Positions 1-5,066 of a stretch of DNA of 9,205 nt are shown piece after piece. The translations under genes were made by a program, and so were the position numbers. The DNA comes from Acidobacteriaceae bacterium (lineage in GTDB: Bacteria > Acidobacteriota > Terriglobia > Terriglobales > Acidobacteriaceae): the NCBI GenBank assembly GCA_009781125.1, contig WQYS01000077.1:1-9205 (forward strand), read 5' to 3'. The notes below the pieces were generated by a model. The model did no database searches. It saw nothing but the letters and a program-made list of their open reading frames with translations, and was not told the DNA's origin. Each line of letters starts with the position of its first letter. The stretch's first letter is position 1.

Positions 1-949
1 CCGGCCCGTACTGTCCGCGCACCGTGTCGGCGGCTTGTATGGGAAGAATCGCCTTCCAGACCTTCTCCTTTTCCACGCGCACGGCGTCGGCCTTGAACGA
101 TACTGGCGGCTCCATGGCGACGAAACTGAGCAGTTGCATTACATGATTCTGCACCACGTCGCGCAGCGCTCCGGCCTGCTCGTAGAACGGACCGCGGCCC
201 TCGACGCCGAGCGTTTCGGCTGCCGTAATCTGCACGTGGTCGATGTAGTTGCGGTTCCACACGCTCTCGAAGATGCCGTTGACGAAGCGGAAGACGAGGA
301 TGTTCTGCACCGTCTCCTTGCCGAGGTAGTGGTCGATGCGGAAGATCTGATCTTCGTGGAAGACTCTGTTGACCTCATCGTTCAGCGTGCGGGCAGATGT
401 CAGATCGCGGCCAAAAGGCTTCTCGATGATCGTCCTTGCCCACGATGGCTTGCCGCCAGTCTCTGTGAGAGGCTGCGCCATATCATGCGCGCCAAGCTCA
501 CTGATAATGTTCGAGAAATACTCTGGAGCCGTCGCCAGATAGAAGAGCCGATTGCCGCGCGTGCCTAACTCGCGATCCATCGCTTCCAGCTTCTGCTTGA
601 GCGCGTCGTATCCGGCGGCATCGTCGAAGTTCATGGCGTGATAGTGGATGCGGTCAACGAACGGAGCCAGCTTGGGATCGTTCTCTTCGACGCCGCCGCC
701 GGCGAGGATGCCTTCCTTCATGTCGCGGGCAAAGCTCGCTTCGAGCGGGCGACGCGCCACGCCCAGTACGGCAAAGCAGCTCGGCAGCAGCCCGCCCTGC
801 TCCAGGTGATACAGCGCCGGCAGCAGCTTGCGCTTGGTAAGGTCGCCGGAGGCTCCGAAGATCACAACAATACATGGATCGGGCGCGCGTTCCATGCCGC
901 GTGCTGCCGCCACTGCGCAGCTTCCTATCTCAGCCTGTGTCGTTGCCAT
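1..949 (-). CDS. zwf: Glucose-6-phosphate 1-dehydrogenase, N-terminal 316 residues (C-terminus off the left edge)
   Basis: This enzyme oxidises glucose-6-phosphate to 6-phosphogluconolactone while reducing NADP+, the entry step of the oxidative pentose phosphate pathway in the cytoplasm. The frame is open from the ATG at 949 to the window edge without a stop. Seen in order: the nucleotide-binding loop GASGDLTKR (residues 32-40), EKPFGRDL (176-183), the active-site signature RIDHYLGKE (204-212, with the conserved His207 and Lys211), and QNHVMQ with His269, which matches the family's catalytic base. About 500 residues are usual for the family, so roughly 180 are missing at the left edge. The ATG at 949 is chosen because AAGGAGG lies 11 bases upstream. 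A second Met at residue 19 lacks such a site but still precedes the conserved core, so the first 18 residues are uncertain. It is last in the tkt-rpiB-zwf series. Identity is very secure. Confidence 0.96.
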   Translation of the reverse strand, partial: MATTQAEIGSCAVAAARGMERAPDPCIVVIFGASGDLTKRKLLPALYHLEQGGLLPSCFAVLGVARRPLEASFARDMKEGILAGGGVEENDPKLAPFVDRIHYHAMNFDDAAGYDALKQKLEAMDRELGTRGNRLFYLATAPEYFSNIISELGAHDMAQPLTETGGKPSWARTIIEKPFGRDLTSARTLNDEVNRVFHEDQIFRIDHYLGKETVQNILVFRFVNGIFESVWNRNYIDHVQITAAETLGVEGRGPFYEQAGALRDVVQNHVMQLLSFVAMEPPVSFKADAVRVEKEKVWKAILPIQAADTVRGQYGP

Positions 950-960
950 GGATTGACCCG

Positions 961-967
961 CCTCCTT
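961..967 (-). promoter_or_regulatory. Ribosome-binding site of zwf
   Basis: The minus strand reads AAGGAGG here, a complete match to the anti-Shine-Dalgarno core, with 11 bases before the ATG at 949. It decides the start of zwf in favour of the upstream Met. Confidence 0.75.
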
Positions 968-1028
968 GCTTCCCTATTTCAGACTTCGCTGCGCCGGTCA
1001 ACGATTCATTGATAGTTCTTGCCAGCCC

Positions 1029-1180
1029 CAAATGTCCGGGTGCCCCATCCTTCGCGTTTTTTGCGAAGGGTGGGAATGCAGGATGCTCATTCGCCATGTT
1101 TTTCATCCGGAACAGTGGTGAATCAATCTGTTTACATTCCCACCCTTCGCTACGCTCAGGATGGGGCACCCGGACGTTTG
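1029..1180. repeat. Inverted pair of a 46-50 base palindromic repeat in the rpiB-zwf gap
   Basis: Two copies of one repeat face each other: 1029-1078 (50 bases) and 1135-1180 (46 bases), with 56 unrelated bases between. Reverse-complementing the right copy gives 21 of 22 matches over the outer part (1029-1050 against 1159-1180). The inner 16 bases, gcgaagggtgggaatg, match exactly. The copies differ in the linker between these blocks. Each copy also folds on itself, because the cccatccttcgc side pairs with gcgaagggtggg; this is clearest at 1045-1074. The element begins 6 bases after the rpiB stop and could act as a transcription terminator or RNA stabiliser, which is inference. The arrangement resembles REP-type palindromes. 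No transposase lies nearby. The rest of the gap (950-1028) holds only the zwf ribosome-binding site and no clear promoter. Confidence 0.88.
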
Positions 1181-1186
1181 CGGCCT

Positions 1187-1645
1187 TCAGGACTTCATAT
1201 AGGCCGCCTCAATTGCTTTCACCTTATTCAGCCGCCGCACAAAACGTTTTTCTTTGGCGATGAAGTTCGCTTTCAGGTAGGCTTCGACGCACTCGAAGGC
1301 CAGCGCCGCACCGATGATTCTTGCGCCCAACACCAGCACGTTCATCTCGTCGTGCTCGACGCCCTGATGCGCCGAGTAGGTGTCATGACACATCCCGGCG
1401 CGCACGCCGGGCATCTTGTTGGCAGCGATGCTGACGCCTACGCCCGAACCGCAGATTAGAATGCCGCGCTCGGCCTCGCCCGCCATCAGCGCCTTGCCTA
1501 CCTTGAGTGCGAAGTCCGGGTAGTCGGAGGGGTCCGTGTTGTAGGCCCCCAGGTCCTCGATCTGGTGCCCGAGCCTGCGAACGTAGTCACGGACCTCTTC
1601 CTTGAGCGGAAAGCCAGCGTGGTCAGAGGCGATGGCGATCTTCAT
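1187..1645 (-). CDS. rpiB: Ribose-5-phosphate isomerase B
   Basis: This 152-residue cytoplasmic enzyme of the RpiB/LacAB family interconverts ribose-5-phosphate and ribulose-5-phosphate in the non-oxidative pentose phosphate pathway. Seen: the N-terminal SDHAGF (Asp8, His9), the phosphate-loop and catalytic-cysteine motif ICGSGVGVSIAANK with Cys65, His98 at the position of the family's ring-opening histidine, NVLVLGARIIG (102-112), and an arginine-rich RFVRRLNKV (134-142) that matches the phosphate-binding arginines. Length is typical. The frame stays open upstream to an ATG at 1696, but the start at 1645 is preferred. GGGAG (1656-1660) sits 10 bases before it, the product then begins MKIAIASDHAG as in relatives, and the extra 17 residues would lie over the likely promoter. 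It is between tkt and zwf on the same strand. LacA/LacB-type isomerases are related, but the context supports RpiB. Confidence 0.95.
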   Translation of the reverse strand: MKIAIASDHAGFPLKEEVRDYVRRLGHQIEDLGAYNTDPSDYPDFALKVGKALMAGEAERGILICGSGVGVSIAANKMPGVRAGMCHDTYSAHQGVEHDEMNVLVLGARIIGAALAFECVEAYLKANFIAKEKRFVRRLNKVKAIEAAYMKS

Positions 1646-1667
1646 GAACAATTTTCTCCCTTGTTTT

Positions 1668-1696
1668 CTTATAGTCTCTTTTGGATGCCGGACCAA
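1668..1696 (-). promoter_or_regulatory. Candidate sigma70-type promoter of rpiB
   Basis: On the minus strand, TTGGTC (1691-1696) and TATAAG (1668-1673) are separated by exactly 17 bases. The -10 box matches the consensus at 5 of 6 positions and the -35 box at 3 of 6. Transcription would begin near 1661, just upstream of the GGGAG ribosome-binding site at 1656-1660, giving a leader of only about 16 bases. If real, rpiB need not depend on read-through from tkt. This rests on pattern only. Confidence 0.4.
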
Positions 1697-1727
1697 TAAG
1701 CATGTCCAAACAAGATGATCTTGCTGT

Positions 1728-1925
1728 AAGAGCGCCGAAGGCGCGATCTATACCAGCCCAGGACGAAGCCCTGGGAACGGATGCTAACAAGGAATAAAGG
1801 GCTGAAAGCCCGCTCTATAAATTTGTACCGCCTTTATAGAGCGGGCCTTCAGCCCTTTCCATCTTCGTTTGGCACCTTACCTGGGGCTTCGCCCCAGGCT
1901 GGTATGGGACGCGCCTTTGGCGCTT
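1728..1925. repeat. Nested palindromic element filling the tkt-rpiB gap
   Basis: An imperfect palindrome of about 198 bases lies between the tkt stop and the rpiB promoter. The outer arms are 1728-1775 and 1880-1925. Both carry the same ordered blocks in inverse orientation: a gcgcc/ggcgc mini-hairpin, ataccagcc, then a cctgggg...cccagg hairpin. The mini-hairpins are plain on the right side, with cctggggc-ttc-gccccagg at 1880-1898 and gcgcc-ttt-ggcgc at 1911-1923. Inside the arms is a second, far better conserved inverted repeat, described separately. The element ends one base before the tkt stop codon, so it would be the 3' end of the tkt transcript and probably acts as its terminator or barrier (inference). 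No open frame in it looks like a gene. Confidence 0.88.
1796..1858. repeat. 26-bp near-perfect inverted repeat (stem-loop core)
   Basis: Arms 1796-1821 and 1833-1858 are complementary at 25 of 26 positions, with an 11-base loop (1822-1832). Each arm starts from aaagggctgaa and ends in ctctataaa. Such a stem would be very stable in RNA or extruded DNA. The near-identity of the arms, beside the more diverged outer arms, suggests either recent acquisition or selection for pairing. It is the core of the 1728-1925 element. Confidence 0.92.
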
Positions 1926-1926
1926 C

Positions 1927-3924
1927 TTATTTCTTAACCAGCTTCTTCGCGTGCTCCACGACATTGGCCACGTTGAAGCCCAGCTTATCGAGCGCGACCT
2001 TTCCCGGAGCCGACGCGCCAAAGCGATCGAGCCCGATCACCGCGCCGTTGGGGCCGATGTACCTGTACCAGCCCATCGTCGTTCCGGCCTCCACGGCCAG
2101 CTTGGGAGTGCCCTCCGGCAACAGGCTCGCTTTGTACGCGGCGTCCTGCTCGTCGAAGATTCTGAAGCTCGGCATCGAGACCACGGTCGCGCCAATGCCC
2201 GCCGCCTTCAGCTCTTTGGCGGCTTCGAGTACCAGCGCCACCTCGGAGCCAGTCGCAATCAGAATGATGTCCTTGCCCAGCGACTCCAGCACATAAGCGC
2301 CTCGCCGCACGCCCTCGTGCGCCTTCGCCGCATCGAGCACGGGAAGGTCCTGCCGCGAGAGCGCCATGAAGCTCGCGCTCTTGCGTTCGAGTGCCAACTG
2401 CCAGCAGGCCGCCGTCTCGTTGGCGTCCGCCGGGCGGAGGTCCGTCAGGCGAGGAATCAGGCGCAGGCTCATCAGATGCTCAATCGGCTGATGCGTCGGC
2501 CCGTCCTCGCCCACGGCCACCGAATCGTGCGTAAACACGAACAGCGAATGCACATTCATCAGCGCCGCCATGCGGATGGCCGAGCGCGCGTAGTCCGAGA
2601 AGACGTAGAACGTCGAGCCGAAGGGAATCAGCCCGCCGTGCGCGGCCATGCCGTTGACCATGGCGCACATGCCGAACTCGCGCACGCCGAAGAAGAGGTT
2701 GCGTCCGCGCGCGTCGGCGTGGAAGCTGGGCGAGTCCTTAAAGATAGTCTTGGTGGAAGCGGTCAGATCGGCGGCCCCGCCGAACAGCTCCGGCACCACG
2801 CCGGCAATGGCGTTCATGACGACATTGCCAGCGCTGCGCGTGGCGATGGGCTTCTCCGTTGGGAAGGAGGGAACCGCCTTCTCCCAGCCGGGCAGCATCT
2901 CGCCCTTTACGATGCGCTCGAACTCAGCGGCAGGCTCTGGATACGCCTTCTTGTAGGCAGTAAAACCGTCCGTCCACTCCTGATGAGCCTGCTTGCCGCG
3001 CGGCTTGATCGCGCCCCAGTTCCTGGCGGATTCTTCGGGCACATAGAAGCTCTTGTCCTCAGGCCAGCCCAGATTCTTCTTGGTGACTGCCGTCGCGTCG
3101 GCGCCCAGCGGCTCGCCGTGGGCCTTGCTGGAGCCTGCCTTGGGGCTGCCGTAGCCGATCACCGTGCGTACGCGGATCAGCGACGGACGGGTCGTCTCCG
3201 CCTTCGCCGCCTGAATCGCCTGCTCCAACGCGGCAAGATCGTTGCCGTCATGAACCATCTGCACGTGCCAGTTGTAGGCCTCGAAGCGCAGGGTGACGTC
3301 CTCGGTGAAGCTCAGCTCCGTGGGGCCGTCGAGCGAGATCAGGTTGTCGTCATAGAGCACGATCAGCTTGCCCAGGCCGAGCGTTCCGGCCAGCGAAGCC
3401 GCCTCATGCGAGATGCCTTCCATCAGGTCGCCGTCGCCGCACAGCACATAGGTGTAGTGATCGATAATGGCGTGACCGTCGCGGTTGTAGACCGCCGCCA
3501 GATGCTTCTCCGCCGTGGCCATGCCGACGGCCATGCCGAATCCCTGACCCAGCGGTCCGGTCGTCACCTCGACTCCCGGAGTCTCGCCGAACTCGGGATG
3601 GCCCGGCGTGTGCGATCCCCACTGCCGGAACTGCTCCAGTTGCGACAGGGGCAGGTCGTAGCCAGCCAGGTGCAGCACGCCATACAGCAGAGTCGAAGCG
3701 TGGCCGTTGGAGAGAACGAAGCGGTCGCGGTCGATCCACTTCGGATTGGCCGGATCGTGCTTCATCACCTTGCGGTAAAGAAGATACGCAATCGGAGCGC
3801 ATCCAAGCGGAGCGCCGGGGTGGCCTGACTTTGCCTTCTCCACGGCATCGACGGCGAGAAAGCGGAGAGCGTTAATCGAAAGCTGATCGAGCGCGTGCTG
3901 TTGGTCTATCTGCTGGGTACTCAT
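1927..3924 (-). CDS. tkt: Transketolase
   Basis: This thiamine-diphosphate enzyme moves two-carbon ketol units between sugar phosphates (xylulose-5-P to ribose-5-P or erythrose-4-P), linking the pentose phosphate pathway and glycolysis in the cytoplasm. The 665 residues are the normal full length. Seen: SGHPGAP (33-39), SNGHAS (72-77), [20 protein letters not shown] (105-124), the cofactor motif GDGDLMEG (163-170) completed by YDDN (191-194), the central domain with GVREFGM holding catalytic Glu416, the ribose/phosphate-binding stretch [15 protein letters not shown] (466-480), and the C-terminal domain with ATGSEV (557-562) and DRFGASAP (633-640). The frame extends 22 codons further to an ATG at 3990, but that stretch is translated from a palindromic repeat. 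The ATG at 3924 has AGGA 8 bases upstream and gives the usual N-terminus. It is first of the tkt, rpiB, zwf series and divergent from sodA. Confidence 0.97.
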   Translation of the reverse strand: MSTQQIDQQHALDQLSINALRFLAVDAVEKAKSGHPGAPLGCAPIAYLLYRKVMKHDPANPKWIDRDRFVLSNGHASTLLYGVLHLAGYDLPLSQLEQFRQWGSHTPGHPEFGETPGVEVTTGPLGQGFGMAVGMATAEKHLAAVYNRDGHAIIDHYTYVLCGDGDLMEGISHEAASLAGTLGLGKLIVLYDDNLISLDGPTELSFTEDVTLRFEAYNWHVQMVHDGNDLAALEQAIQAAKAETTRPSLIRVRTVIGYGSPKAGSSKAHGEPLGADATAVTKKNLGWPEDKSFYVPEESARNWGAIKPRGKQAHQEWTDGFTAYKKAYPEPAAEFERIVKGEMLPGWEKAVPSFPTEKPIATRSAGNVVMNAIAGVVPELFGGAADLTASTKTIFKDSPSFHADARGRNLFFGVREFGMCAMVNGMAAHGGLIPFGSTFYVFSDYARSAIRMAALMNVHSLFVFTHDSVAVGEDGPTHQPIEHLMSLRLIPRLTDLRPADANETAACWQLALERKSASFMALSRQDLPVLDAAKAHEGVRRGAYVLESLGKDIILIATGSEVALVLEAAKELKAAGIGATVVSMPSFRIFDEQDAAYKASLLPEGTPKLAVEAGTTMGWYRYIGPNGAVIGLDRFGASAPGKVALDKLGFNVANVVEHAKKLVKK

Positions 3925-3932
3925 TTTCCTTT

Positions 3933-3936
3933 TCCT
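3933..3936 (-). promoter_or_regulatory. Ribosome-binding site of tkt
   Basis: The minus strand reads AGGA here, 8 bases before the ATG at 3924, in an A-rich leader. It lies just outside the palindromic element that begins at 3941. It supports the 665-residue product over the 687-residue reading that starts inside the repeat. Confidence 0.6.
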
Positions 3937-3940
3937 AACC

Positions 3941-4111
3941 GCTTCTAGGTACGCCAAGCCTTTAGGCTTGGCTTCTCTCGGCTTCACCACCGAATCGGAG
4001 CTTTAGCCCCTGGGGTATGGCTTCTGGGGTGGGTAGAGATGCATAGTCGCCACGGCGACCTAAAGCCCTTTTAACTATGTCACTCCAGAGTGCCTTGGCC
4101 TACCTGGAAGC
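3941..4111. repeat. Palindromic element with inverted ends in the tkt-sodA divergent region
   Basis: The ends 3941-3960 and 4092-4111 are inverted copies of each other, matching at 17 of 20 positions. Inside are a perfect 8-bp hairpin gccaagcc-ttta-ggcttggc (3953-3972), a 5-bp hairpin gtcgc-cacg-gcgac (4046-4059), and inverted heptamers gctttag (4000-4006) and ctaaagc (4060-4066). The 3953-3972 hairpin would lie in the tkt mRNA leader, about 30-50 bases before the start codon, if transcription begins upstream of it. The element belongs to a different sequence family from those at 1029-1180 and 1728-1925. Its boundaries are set only by the inverted ends and could be off by some bases. Confidence 0.72.
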
Positions 4112-4256
4112 AAAAACTCCGAGATGCGATTGCCTGTCTCTCCAGTGTACAGTCGGGCGCGCGTCCCTGTGGAGGGGGTATAAATGAGATAAGTGCATCG
4201 AACCGCAATACTTCAGCATCGAAATACAGTCAGACGAAACACCATAGGAGTGAAAC
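4112..4256. other. Upstream region of sodA (and probably of tkt on the other strand)
   Basis: Together with the 3941-4111 element this is the 332-base gap between the divergent tkt and sodA starts. On the plus strand TATAAAT (4179-4185) is the only good -10-like box, but no matching -35 box stands 16-18 bases before it. On the minus strand TTGCGG is followed 18 bases later by TTTATA over the same site, which would give tkt a leader of about 250 bases. Neither is convincing. I see no clear operator, riboswitch or small gene here. Confidence 0.3.
4246..4250 (+). promoter_or_regulatory. Ribosome-binding site of sodA, fixing a TTG start
   Basis: AGGAG stands 6 bases before the TTG at 4257. An in-frame TGA at 4251-4253 rules out any start further upstream, and the next in-frame ATG would remove the conserved N-terminus, so this site fixes the unusual start codon. 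Confidence 0.8.
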
Positions 4257-4871
4257 TTGGCACACGAACTTCCCCCTCTGCCCTACGATTACGCGGCGCT
4301 TGAGCCTCACATCGACGAAGCGACCATGAAGATTCATCACGGCAAACACCATCAGACTTACGTCAACAACCTCAACGCGGCCATCGAAAAGCACCCCGAA
4401 CTCGCCAAGAAGAGCGCCGAGGAGCTGCTGAAGAACCTGGCTGCCATTCCCGAGGACATCCGCACGGCGGTGCGCAACAACGGCGGAGGCCATGTGCATC
4501 ACGCCATCTTCTGGCAGCTCATGAAGCCGCACGGCGGCGGTGATCCATCGGGCGAGATCGCCCAGCAGATCAAGGCCGACTTCGGCGACTTCGAGAGCTT
4601 CAAGAAGCTGTTCAACGAGACCACGGCCAGGCAGTTTGGCTCCGGTTGGGGCTGGCTGATCTTCGAGGGCGGCAAGCTGAAGATCATCACCACGTCCAAC
4701 CAGGACTCGCCGCTCTCGCAGGGGCATTACCCGATCCTGGGCAATGACGTATGGGAGCACGCCTACTACCTCAAGTACCAGAACCGCCGCCCCGACTATC
4801 TGGCCGCCTGGTGGAACACGGTCAACTGGGACGAGGTCAACAAGCGCTTCGCCACCGCGCGTAAAAAGTAA
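4257..4871 (+). CDS. sodA: Superoxide dismutase, manganese type (Fe/Mn family), TTG start
   Basis: This enzyme dismutates superoxide to hydrogen peroxide and oxygen. There is no signal peptide, so it is cytoplasmic. The 204 residues are the full family length. Seen: the start of the mature fold [17 protein letters not shown] (4-20), the helix motif [15 protein letters not shown] (26-40) with metal ligand His27, [10 protein letters not shown] (77-86) with ligand His82, and the family signature DVWEHAYY (164-171) with ligands Asp164 and His168. The pattern NNGGGHVHH together with NQDSPL (148-153; Gln149 as the outer-sphere glutamine) is that of Mn enzymes; Fe enzymes usually carry the glutamine near the second ligand instead. 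Metal choice is inferred, and a cambialistic enzyme is possible. The start is TTG, flanked by AGGAG and an upstream in-frame stop. It is a single-gene unit closed by the stem-loop at 4896-4921. Confidence 0.96.
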   Translation: MAHELPPLPYDYAALEPHIDEATMKIHHGKHHQTYVNNLNAAIEKHPELAKKSAEELLKNLAAIPEDIRTAVRNNGGGHVHHAIFWQLMKPHGGGDPSGEIAQQIKADFGDFESFKKLFNETTARQFGSGWGWLIFEGGKLKIITTSNQDSPLSQGHYPILGNDVWEHAYYLKYQNRRPDYLAAWWNTVNWDEVNKRFATARKK

Positions 4872-4895
4872 CACCTAAGTAATCTGTGGAAAACT

Positions 4896-4921
4896 CACGA
4901 GGAGCCTTCAGGCTCCTCGTG
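4896..4921 (+). terminator. Stem-loop terminator after sodA
   Basis: Perfect 11-bp stem cacgaggagcc / ggctcctcgtg with a ttca loop, 24 bases after the sodA stop. The flank is only moderately T-rich (ttacgttaac) with no true U-run, so efficiency as an intrinsic terminator is uncertain. The position and the perfect pairing still make this the most likely role. Confidence 0.72.
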
Positions 4922-5056
4922 TTACGTTAACCCTACAACTTTCTGGTTACAGGATATCCCTCCCCCTGGAGTTGTCCGAATATGCCTTCCGTACCTTCAG
5001 TAAGAGATAACACCGTAACCTATAAACCATAACTATTTATGTATAGGGTTCTCTAT

Positions 5057-5060
5057 GGAG
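5057..5060 (+). promoter_or_regulatory. Ribosome-binding site favouring the second Met of the beta-helix gene
   Basis: GGAG stands 6 bases before the ATG at 5067. The first in-frame ATG, at 5055, has only a weaker AGGG 6 bases upstream. The AT-rich stretch before it contains TATAAA (5021-5026) as a possible -10 box, without a good -35 partner. The remaining gap after the sodA stem-loop (4922-5054) shows nothing else. Confidence 0.45.
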
Positions 5061-5066
5061 ACACAG

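Noticed and set aside
35..568. Plus-strand open frame of 177 codons near the left edge
   Set aside because: The opposite strand encodes zwf with its active-site motifs through this region. The frame is a shadow that appears long only because zwf runs off the window.
973..1001. TTGACC and AATAGG with 17-base spacing on the minus strand, as a zwf promoter
   Set aside because: The -10 box matches only 3 of 6 positions, and the implied transcription start would fall inside the ribosome-binding site at 961-967.
930..1169. Short minus-strand frame (79 codons) and overlapping plus-strand frames over the rpiB-zwf gap
   Set aside because: They are translations of the palindromic repeat (for example MPHPERSEGWE) and overlap the zwf start. 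They have no ribosome-binding site worth noting.
1029..1180. CRISPR-like array
   Set aside because: There are only two copies, in inverse rather than direct orientation, with a single unrelated spacer and no cas genes.
1728..1925. Insertion sequence
   Set aside because: No transposase frame lies between the arms and no target duplication is evident. At under 200 bases it can only be a non-autonomous element.
1951..3828. Plus-strand open frame of 625 codons lying entirely opposite tkt
   Set aside because: It is the antisense of a certain transketolase gene. Its product is rich in Arg, Ala, His and Val as expected from the reverse of GC-rich codons and shows no recognisable domain.
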